From positions 10,426-74,425 of the forward strand of contig CAWEAZ010000022.1 in NCBI GenBank assembly GCA_963807155.1: a DNA stretch of 64,000 nucleotides, given 5' to 3'. The first letter of the stretch is position 1; every line of letters begins with the position of its first letter. The DNA comes from JACCZX01 sp963807155. Lineage in GTDB: Bacteria; Pseudomonadota; Gammaproteobacteria; Burkholderiales; Burkholderiaceae_F. Shown in pieces: positions 55,574 to 64,000 of this stretch. Below the pieces are notes generated by a model. That model worked only from the letters and a program-made list of their open reading frames with translations, did not search any database and was not told the DNA's origin. Made by a program: the position numbers and the translations under genes.

Positions 55574-56637
55574 ACGCCGCAAACAGCACCAGATGTACTG
55601 CCCCCTGCATCACGGTCGCGCGGCCGCTGCCGAGCGTCAGCACCGCGACGACAAACGTCAGCACCAGTAACACCGCTTCCTTTCGCCGGAATGCCAAGCT
55701 CGAGCGGTAGACCCATTGCGATAGAAAGCGAGCGCCACGGTCGGGATGGTCAGGCCGATACACGCGATCGCTGATCCGATGCCAAGGTTCAGGCTGGTTT
55801 GCAATCGGTTGCGCGCCGCGGCGCGCACGGCGGCCGCGGTTTCGGGCAGCAGTACCAGCATCGCGATGGCAATGCCGACGACGGCGAGCGGTGCCGATGC
55901 GGCGGCGACGCCGGCTTCGATCGATGGCGCGAGTGCTTTCGCGAGACCGACGACGGCAATCAGGCTGAGCGCAAGCAAGCCGAGGCTCGTCATCGCGATC
56001 TTCAGCGACGGCGGCGAAGCGTGGCTGGCTTCATCCCCCACATCGGACGGCAAAAAGTAATCGCGATGCCGCACCGTCTGCACGAATACGAAGACGCCGT
56101 AAAGCGCCAGCGACATCACACCGGCAAATGCCAGTTGTAAAGTCGAAAACGACGGACCCGGAGTCGTCGTCGTATAAGCGGGCACGACCAGTGTCAGCGT
56201 CGCCAACGCAACCAACACCGCGAGCGCGGGACTCGTGCCTTCGATGCGATATTCAAGCTCGCGATGGCGCAGCCCGCCGACCACCAGGCACGCGCCGATG
56301 ATGCCGGTACTCGTGATCATCACGGCTGCGAACACCGCGTCACGCGCGACGACGGTGCCGTCGGGCCGCCAGCGAGCATCACGGAGATGATGAGTCCGAC
56401 CTCGATAATCGTGACGGCGACCGCGAGAATCAGCGTGCCGAACGGTTCGCCGACGCGCAGTGCTACGACTTCGGCGTGATGCACGGCGGCCAGCACCGCT
56501 GCGACCAATGCAAGTGCGACGACCGTGATCAGCGCCCATTCGAGCGGCCGATTCCAGACGATCGCCAGCGCAACGATGGCCGCGATCGGCACACCGATGC
56601 TCCAGCGCGGAAGTGCGTGCGAAAATTCAGCGGTCAT
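55548..56637 (-). CDS. Calcium/proton antiporter (ChaA family), two frame breaks
   Basis: Eleven-helix cation antiporter of about 362 residues starting at ATG 56637. The first acidic repeat is VVALRVGEPFGTLILAVAVT followed by IIEVGLI; the second is MLVLLPETAAAVRAAARN, containing the conserved Glu. Breaks near 56355-56365 (LAGGP to RDAVFAAVM) and 55715-55725 (VALAF to LSQWVYRSSLAF). C-terminus ends FIFLAFFP. Exchanges Ca2+ (and possibly Na+/K+) for H+. Confidence 0.86.
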
Positions 56638-56723
56638 TGCTTGCTCGTGCTGAGGTTGTAATGTCGGCCAAGGATACCGTTGCCACGTACGATCCGTGGC
56701 ATCCACCGCAGGCTTGAATTCAA

Positions 56724-57317
56724 GTGCGGCTCGACATTCAACCGCTGACACCGCAACGCTGGAACGATCTGGTGACGTTGTTCGAGCGGCCGGGCTGTTC
56801 GGTCGCGCGCGGCTGCTGGTGCATGTTCTATCGCGAAAGCGGCAAGACAATCGTTCCAAAGGATCTTAGCCTGCGCGAGGCGCGCAAGCGTTCGCTGAAG
56901 AAGCTGGTCGATCGCGGCGTCGTTCCCGGATTGCTCGCCTATCGCGATGGACAACCCGTCGGCTGGGTCTCGCTCGGTCCGCGCGATGAATACGCACGGC
57001 TCGCTCGCTCGCCCGTGATGAAACCCGTCGACGACAAGCCCGTGTGGTCGATCGTCTGTTTTGTTGTCGATCCGAAGGTGCGACATCAAGGCGTCGCGGC
57101 GGCACTGTTAAAGGGCGCGCTCAAGTGGGCGCGCGAAAACGGAGTCAATCTCGTCGAGGCGTATCCGGTCGATAAGGTGAAGAGGTCGACCGACGACGGG
57201 ATGTGGTTCGGTGCGAAATCAATGTACGACAACGCGGGATTCGTCGAGGTCGCGCGCCGCAAGCCGACACGGCCGGTAGTGCGTAAGACACTTCGTACTA
57301 GGTCGCTAGCCTCATGA
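56724..57317 (+). CDS. GNAT family N-acetyltransferase
   Basis: 197-residue GNAT protein starting at GTG 56724. Acetyl-CoA loop is VVDPKVRHQGVAAALLKGAL; the N-terminal part has VARGCWCMFYRE, a Cys-rich motif typical of a subgroup annotated as GNAT proteins near DUF5996. The stop overlaps the next ATG (ATGA). Substrate unknown. Confidence 0.88.
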   Translation: MRLDIQPLTPQRWNDLVTLFERPGCSVARGCWCMFYRESGKTIVPKDLSLREARKRSLKKLVDRGVVPGLLAYRDGQPVGWVSLGPRDEYARLARSPVMKPVDDKPVWSIVCFVVDPKVRHQGVAAALLKGALKWARENGVNLVEAYPVDKVKRSTDDGMWFGAKSMYDNAGFVEVARRKPTRPVVRKTLRTRSLAS

Positions 57318-58272
57318 GCGCTCATACGCGTGACACTCAATGGCCTGAGTTGCCGCTTGCTGCATGGAGCGACACCTACCAGACACTGCACTTATGGCTG
57401 CAAATCGTCGGCAAGGTGCGGCTGGCAGCGAGTCCTTGGATTAATCATTCATGGCACGTCACGCTGTATGTGACGGCGAGAGGATTGACGACTTCACCGA
57501 TCGCCATCGGCACGCGGGCCTTACAGATCGACTTCGATTTCATCGATCACCGGTTGGTGATTCAAACGAGCGATGGTCGTAACGAGGGATTTGCGCTCGT
57601 GCCGATGTCTGTCGCGACGTTTTATGCGCGCTTGATGAAGCAGCTCGAAAAGCTTGACATCAATCTGAGCATTTATCCGCTTCCGAACGAAATCGAAAAT
57701 CCGATTCGCTTCGATCAGGATGAAGTGCACCACGCCTACGACGCCGAATACGCCAACCGATTCTGGCGCGCGCTGGTGCAGGCCGACCGCGTTTTCAAGC
57801 AATTTCGCGCCCGATTCATAGGCAAGGTGAGTCCGGTGCATTTGTTCTGGGGCGCGCCGGACCTGGCGGTCACGCGCTTCTCGGGGCGGCGCGCGCCGAT
57901 GCATCCCGGCGGCATTCCACATCTGCCCGACTGGGTGACACGCGAAGCGTATTCGCACGAAGTGAGCAGCTGCGGCTTCTGGCCCGGTGGCGGCGCGATC
58001 GCGTATCCGGCGTTTTACTCGTACGCTTATCCGGAGCCGGCCGGGTTTTACACAGGCGCGGATAAATCCCGACGCCGCGTTCTACAGCACCGATCTGCAC
58101 GAATTCATTCTGCCGTACGACGCAGTGCGACAGTCGAAATCGCCCGATGCGACCCTGCTCGAATTCTTGCAGACGACGTATGAAGCGGCGGCGAATGTTG
58201 GGCAAGTGGGACCGCGCGTCACTCGAGCGCGACGACCCAGCAAATCGCGGAAGCGCTACGCGAGAAACTTGA
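57314..58272 (+). CDS. DUF5996 family protein, two frame breaks
   Basis: About 319 residues. The N-terminus WPELPLAAWSDTYQTLHLWLQ and INHSWHVTLYVTARGL are hallmark DUF5996 sequence, with MHPGGIPHLPDWVTREAYSHE and EVSSCGFWPGGG following. The frame breaks near 58060 (then PDAAFYSTDLHEFILPYD) and near 58205 (GGG; then KWDRASLERDDPANRG) before TGA 58270-58272. It overlaps the convergent Lhr gene by 17 bp. DUF5996 function is unknown. Confidence 0.86.
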
Positions 58273-61200
58273 GCGTTGCCGGCACTTGCCGGCGCAGCAG
58301 GGCGTTGCGTGCTGCCCATTCCGCTTCGGGCGCGAGCTGCTCGAGAAAGCGCGCTTCGCCGGCGACCAGCAAGGCAATCGGCACGCCGTCGCGATAGAGC
58401 ACGCGGTTGCCGGTCAACGCGGGTAGCCGCGAGCCCGGACTGAGAATGCCCACCAGGTTCAGCGGATCGGCGCCGCTCAGGCTGACCAACGCACCGGACG
58501 GCTCGCGCCGCCGGATATCGCGCAACAGCCCGATCGCTTCGGGTGCGGCAAATTGTTCGCCCGACGTACCTGCGACGAAACGCCCGCCGCGAATTTCGCC
58601 GCGCGCTTCGAGCCGTCGATAACAACGCAGCAGATCGCGCCACGGCGGCAGCCACTGCGCCTCGCGTGCGATCAACCGCCAGAACACCACGCCGTAGCGG
58701 CGTAGCAGGGTGCGAGCGACGTGCTCGACGATGTCTGCCCCTTCCGGAGCACGCCGTTTTCGCGCCAGCGCCCAGCGCCCGGCGTCTTCGATGCCGAACA
58801 ACGCCGTGCGGCGCAGACGCTTGTGCCCATCGAACGTCCGGCGTCGATCGGACGGCACGAGCAATGCTCGCAACCCACCGAAGCTATCGGCATTGATCAG
58901 CCCCTGCGCAACAAGCTCGGCGAGTGCCTGCTCGACTTGCGTGCGCAACAGCGTCGTGCCTTCGACGATTTCTTCGAAAAACGAAGCGCCGTGCGCCGTG
59001 ATGAACTCGACGACCTGCTGCGCGTTCGACGTCAGCGTCACGCCGTTGCCGTCCGGGGCAAGCGCGGCCCAGATGGCCAGGTTGCGCCGCGATGCAAGCG
59101 CAATCGGTGTCGTGCGCACAGGACTCGGCGCGCGTTCGCCGTTGGCGCCGTTAGTCTTCGTGCTTAGCGGTGCGATACGCGTCCACACGACTCTGCCGGA
59201 GCGGCTCAGCTCGTCCAGCCACGCCGGATCGTATTCGTTGACGCGTGCGGGAAGGATCTCGGTCTCCCATGCGGCGGCGGGTGCCTCGAAACCTTCGAGT
59301 TGCGACACGATGTTGGCTACCGCATCCGCACCTTCGACTCGCGCTTCCGGTGCGACTCGCTGCCATTCGAACAGAAAGCGCACGAAGTCGCGCGCTTCGA
59401 CCGGCTCGATTTCGCGGCGCAGCCGATTCACGGTGTAGCGGTGGATGCGCGCAAGCAGCCGCCGCTCGCACCATTCGGTCTCCTTGGTGTCGGGACTGAA
59501 CTGTCCACGCATCACCGAGCCTTCGGCTTCGAGTCGTACCAATGTGGTTTCGACTTCGCCAGCAGCCAGGCCGAGCGGTGCGGCGAGCGCGGTGACGGTT
59601 ACGGGCCCCAGGCCTTGCAGGCGATCGCGCAGAATTTCGACGAGCGCGTCGTCACGCGTCCACGCTCTCTGATACTGAATCGGCGCTTCAATTGCCGGCG
59701 TTCGCTGAGCCAAAGGAAACAGCGCGTCGAATTCGGGCAAGCGCTCCGCAGCAACGAAAGCAGCGTGTCCCCCTTGCGCAATTGAAGTCGCACGCTTCGC
59801 AGCCACAAGCTCCGCGATCAGTGCCGCCCACTCAGGCTGCGCACTGATCTCCGCTTCGCTCAAAAAACCCAAGCTCATCAGCGCATCGTGCAATTCGTCG
59901 GCGCCGCGCGGCTCGGGCCATACTTCCTCGCGCACTCTGCGGATCGCATCGGCGTCGAGCTTGCCGAGATCGGCGGCGGTTTCGGCATCCATCCAGCGGC
60001 GCGCCATCACCGCCTGCGTGCGGCGCTCTTCAAGCGGCGCATCGTCAAGATAGGCATACGGCCGCGCGGAAAGGATCTCGAGCGCGAGCGGCGAAGGCTC
60101 GGTCAGATCGCGCGCGATCACCTTGATGTCGCCACGCTCCATTGCGCGCAGCACACGCTCGAGGCCGTCGATGTCCATCGCTTCGTGCAGGCAATCGTCG
60201 ATCGTCTGTCGCACCAGAGGGTGATCGGGTATTTCGCGGTCGCCGACGATGTTCTCGCCGCACGCCACCTGATCGGGGAATATGGCTGCAAGCAAATCTT
60301 CGGACGCCATGCGTTGCAGCTGCGGTGCGACTTTATGGCCGCCGCGAAAGCGCAGCAACGCGAGCGCCACCACGGCGTTCCAACGCCAGCGCGTGCCGAA
60401 CATCGGCGCGTCCAGCAGCGCCTGTATCAGCAACGGCCGCACGGTCTTTGCAGACAGATAGCGCGCCACGTCTTCAAGCGGAAAACTGTGGCTGCTCGAA
60501 AGCGATAACACGATCGCATCCTCGGTCGCCGCCGCCTGCAGCTCGAAATCGAATTTGCGACAGAAGCGCTTGCGCAGCGCCAGGCCCCACGCGCGATTGA
60601 TCCGGCTGCCGAACGGCGCATGCACGATCAGCTGCATGCCGCCCGACTCGTCGAAGAATCGCTCGAGAGCGACGGTGCGAATGGTTGGCAGACTGCCCAA
60701 CGCCGCCTTGGCTGCTGCAAGGTAATCGACAATCTGCTCGGCCGCTGCCAGCGCGATGCCGACTTCATCGGTGAGCCAGGCGATCGCGGCGTCGCGCCCG
60801 CCGCTATCGAGCCGCTCTGCAATCGTGTCGCGCAATCTGGACAACGACTGCGAAAACTCGTCGGTGCGCGCCGGCGCTTCGCCGAGCCAGAATGGAATCG
60901 TGGGCGGTTGTCCTTTTGCATCCTCAACGCGCACGGTGCCGCGCTCGACGCGGATGATCCGGTATGACGTGTTGCCGAGCTGGAACACATCGCCCGCCAG
61001 GGACTCCACCGCAAAATCTTCGTTCACGGTGCCGACGACTTGCGACTGCGGTTCCAGCACCACCGTGTAGTCGGCCGTATCAGGAATCGTTCCGCCTGAC
61101 GTGACCGCCGACAGCGCTGCGCCGCGCCGCCCGCGCAAAACGCCATTGACCGCATCGCGATGCAGATGTGCGCTTCGCCGCCCGCGCTGCGTATGAAAAC

Positions 61201-62594
61201 CTTCGGCCAGCATCAGCACAATTTCGTTGAACTCATCACGCGTGAGATCACGGAACGGATAGGCGCGCTGATAGAGCGTGAAGAGGTCATCCTCGCGCCA
61301 TTCCTGCGACCCGACTTCGGCCACGATCTGCTGCGCCAGAACGTCGAGCGGCTTCGCAGGCACGGAGATGTTGTCCAGCTCGCCGCGCCGCGTCGAGTCC
61401 AGCAGCGCGGCGCAGTCGCACAGTTCGTCGCGCGACAGCGGAAAGAGCCGGCCCTTCGATACGCCGCCGACCGCATGACCGGCGCGCCCGACGCGCTGCA
61501 GGAACGCTGCGATCGAACGCGTCGAGCCAATCTGGCACACCAGATCGACATCGCCGATATCGATTCCCAGCTCGAGCGACGCAGTCGCGACCAATGCGCG
61601 CAGTTCACCGCGCTTCAGTCGCTGCTCGGCATTCAACCGCTTATCACGTGAGAGGCTGCCGTGATGCGCGGTGACGTTCTCATCGCCCAGCCGTTCGGAC
61701 AGATGCCGCGCAGCGCGCTCGGCAAGCCGCCGTGTATTCACGAAGATCAACGTTGTCCGATGCTCGCGCACCAACTCGGCGAGCCGGTCGTACACCTGCT
61801 GCCAGACGTCACCGGACATCACCGCTTCGAGCGGAGCCGACGGCAGCTCGATCGCAAGATCGCGCCGGCGCACGTGGCCGGTGTCGACGATCGTGCAGCG
61901 TGCGCCGTCGCCGACCAAGAAATTTTGCGATTTCACTGATCGGCTTCTGCGTGGCGGACAAGCCAATACGGACGAGATCTCGTCCTGCAAGCGCCTGCAG
62001 CCGTTCGAGCGACAACGCCAGATGCGCGCCGCGCTTGTTCGGCGCCAGCGCATGGATCTCATCGACGATCACCGTGCGCGTCGTCGCCAGCATCTTGCGA
62101 CCCGACTTGCTGGTCAGCAGGATGTACAGCGATTCGGGCGTCGTGACGACGATATGCGGCGGCCGCCGCCGCATGCTCGCGCGATCGGCCTGCGGCGTAT
62201 CTCCGGTGCGCACCATCGTGCGAATGTCGATGTCGGGCAAGCCGAGCCGCTCAAGTTCGGCGCGGATTCCGGCGATCGGGACTTCGAGGTTCTTCTGAAT
62301 ATCGTTCGATAGCGCTTTCAGTGGAGAGACGTAGACAACGTGGGTTTCATCCGTCAATCCGTGTTCGATACCTTCGCACACCAACGTATCGATCGCCGCC
62401 AGAAAAGCGGCCAACGTTTTGCCCGATCCGGTCGGCGCGGCGACCAGCGCGTGCTGCCCCGCCTTGATCGCCGGCCAAGCGTCTGCCTGCGCGCCCGTGG
62501 GCGCCGCGAATGCCGAGGCGAACCACGCCTGCACGGCGGGATGAAACAGTTCGAGGACGGGGGTTTGCATCTGCAGTTGTTTACAAAGTGGCAT
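58256..62594 (-). CDS. lhr: Lhr-family DEAD/DEAH helicase, one frame break
   Basis: Very long (about 1446-residue) superfamily 2 helicase. Walker A APTGSGKT at residues 53-60, VVYVSPLKALSND, DEIHAL box and a C-terminal helicase domain with VGRAGH. The break is near 61930, where the first frame (IAKFLGRRRRT) should continue as LVGDGARCTIVDTGH. After the Lhr core comes the long C-terminal region seen in full-length Lhr, including winged-helix and glycosylase-like segments. Lhr proteins take part in DNA and RNA repair. Confidence 0.92.
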
Positions 62595-62655
62595 GTGGTG
62601 ATGACCACACGACCCTCAAGTTTATCCGCGGTTCCAGCCGTCAGCAGGCACCCAG

Positions 62656-63241
62656 CTACTGCGCCCGCACAGACAACCGGCCGTTGACGACAAATCGGCC
62701 GCCGCCTTGTGGAGTGACGACCAGCATTTCGGCGGTATCGAGCGAAATGCCAGTCAGTGCCGCGATCGTCGCGCCGTGCGAAACGAGCACTCGGTTTCCG
62801 ACTCGCGGTGAGGCGATCAGTTCACGCATTTCGCGCACTTGCCGGTCGCGATTTTCCGGATGAGTAAACAAGTTGCTGAGTGCGGTCGAGTTGTCGGCCC
62901 TGCCAAACGCGAGATTGGCCGTTTCAACGCAGCGGCACCACGGGCTCGACAGCACATTTTCCACAACGACACCGCGCGCACGAAACTCAGCGCCGACCCG
63001 CTGTGCGTCACGCCGGCCGTCATCGGTCAAGTTGCGCTGCGTGCTGCAGTCATCCAGACGAAAGCCGGGCGGATCGCCGACTCCCGGAGTCGTCACCGCG
63101 TGTCGCATCAGCACGACCTGACCACCCTTTTTCAGCAGCGACCAAAGCGTCTCGTCTGCCAGCGCAGGCGATGGCGAGCGATAGCAGCGCTACGACTGCC
63201 AGAAGTGCGCCACAGATCGCAGTGGGCGACCGGTAAACCAT
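62656..63241 (-). CDS. Exported histidine phosphatase family protein, one frame break
   Basis: Histidine phosphatase with the catalytic RHA motif in VVLMRHAVTTPGVGD and the second His in VLVSHGATIAAL. A secretory signal lies in another frame upstream: MVYRSPTAICGALLAVVALL followed by SLAIACAG. A shift at the A-run near 63130 joins both. So the full protein (about 195 residues) would be periplasmic; annotated only from the phosphatase part it would appear cytosolic. Substrate unknown. Confidence 0.82.
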
Positions 63242-63328
63242 TGCTGAACGCTGGGTACGGACTGTCTGCGCGAAGGAGTCGATCCGCGCATCGGAAGTAT
63301 ATTTGCGTTCGCCTGCCGGAGACACTCG

Positions 63329-64000
63329 ATGACGCATCGGATATCGCACACCACGCGCCGCCGCTTACTCGCGACTGCCGCCGCCGTCACGCTTGCACCG
63401 TCGAGCGCCATCTTTGCGCAAGCCTATCCGGCCAAGCCGGTGCGCTGGATCGTGCCCTATCCGGCCGGCGGCGGTTCGGATTTCCTGGCGCGAACCGTCG
63501 GTGCGCAGATGGAAAAGCAGTTGGGTCAGCCGCTGGTGATCGAGAATCGGCCGGGCGCCGCGACGATGATCGGCGCCGAAGCGGTGGCGCGCTCGACCGC
63601 CGATGGTTACACGCTGTTAAGCGGCGACAACGGTACGTTCGTTTTCAACACCGCGCTGTACAAGAAGGTGCCGTACGACCCGGCGAAAGATTTTGCGCCG
63701 ATCGGTTTGATGGCGCGCTTTCCGCTGATCGTCGTGGCGAACCCTGCGACAGGCTTCAAGACGATGCGAGATCTGGTCGATGCCGCCAAAAAAGAACCGG
63801 GCAAACTTTCGTACGCATCAGTCGGTGCCGGCAGTCCGCATCATCTGGCGATGGAGTTGATCAAGGACCGCACCGGCGCGTTCATCGTGCACATTCCGTA
63901 TCGCGGCGCGGCGCCGGCGGTACAGGACGTATTGGGCAATCAGTTGCCGGTAATGGTGATCGATACCGCTGTCGGCCTGCCGCACATACGCGCGGGCAAA
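63329..64000 (+). CDS. Bug/TctC-family receptor, 3' end beyond window
   Basis: First 224 residues of a Bug receptor from ATG 63329 (CCGGAG upstream). The signal sequence contains TTRRRLLATAAAVTLAP, which could be a Tat-type twin-Arg leader, and ends IFAQ. Then YPAKPVRWIVPYPAGGGSD, ENRPGAATMIGAEAVARSTADG and IPYRGAAPAVQDVLGN. No membrane subunit is visible in the window. Confidence 0.92.
   Translation, partial: MTHRISHTTRRRLLATAAAVTLAPSSAIFAQAYPAKPVRWIVPYPAGGGSDFLARTVGAQMEKQLGQPLVIENRPGAATMIGAEAVARSTADGYTLLSGDNGTFVFNTALYKKVPYDPAKDFAPIGLMARFPLIVVANPATGFKTMRDLVDAAKKEPGKLSYASVGAGSPHHLAMELIKDRTGAFIVHIPYRGAAPAVQDVLGNQLPVMVIDTAVGLPHIRAGK

Noticed and set aside
55574..55710. Extension of the epimerase reading frame to 55710
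   Set aside because: It lies antisense over the well-supported antiporter gene and does not resemble the family; a +1 stop at 55573 is more likely.

Overview
The window looks like a GC-rich betaproteobacterial chromosome, most likely Burkholderiales. It carries four Bug/TctC-type periplasmic receptors, two MmgE/PrpD proteins, a family III CoA-transferase beside an HMG-CoA lyase, a TAXI-TRAP system and a tripartite tricarboxylate transporter, which together resemble the small-organic-acid lifestyle of that order. No rRNA, tRNA, CRISPR array or insertion sequence was seen.

Layout. 1-4516 (minus): Fe3+/polyamine-type ABC transporter (ATPase, binding protein, fused permease) coupled to a PdxA-family dehydrogenase. 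4620-10593 (plus): two tandem VOC proteins, TctB, TctA, a TctC receptor and an MmgE/PrpD-SDR fusion, a complete import and catabolism cluster. 10615-20115: LemA/DUF2207 pair, 2OG-Fe dioxygenase and MFS pair, cytochrome c anchor protein, Ada, small secreted protein, VOC, matrixin-like protease, MBL hydrolase. 20209-31379: alpha-hydroxy-acid oxidase, PfkB kinase with TAXI-TRAP, TPR-2OG oxygenase, a Bug/CoA-transferase/HMG-CoA-lyase cluster, CbpA/CbpM. 31432-42022: FrnE, a three-gene phospholipid module, MFS, PepSY protein, CorA-like transporter, ECF sigma/anti-sigma with a secreted COG4315 protein, a PQ-loop-like protein and a Bug receptor. 42023-48000: accessory island of mostly unrecognised plus-strand membrane and secreted proteins, with a recurrent GTCCGC/GGCC palindromic element. 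48087-64000: NHL/SMP-30-like lipoprotein, TauE exporter, DUF1059, sulfatase, YjbQ, MmgE/PrpD coupled to a 2-hydroxyacid dehydrogenase, NDUFA9-like epimerase, Ca2+/H+ antiporter, GNAT/DUF5996, Lhr helicase, histidine phosphatase and a truncated Bug receptor.

A dominant technical feature: about 20 genes are split by one or more single-base frame breaks, often in short homopolymers or GC repeats, while family-typical protein sequence continues in another frame. This looks more like uncorrected assembly indels than decay, so interrupted genes are annotated here over their full reconstructed span and the breaks are listed. Many genes on either strand are coupled by ATGA/GTGA overlaps, which supports the reconstructions.
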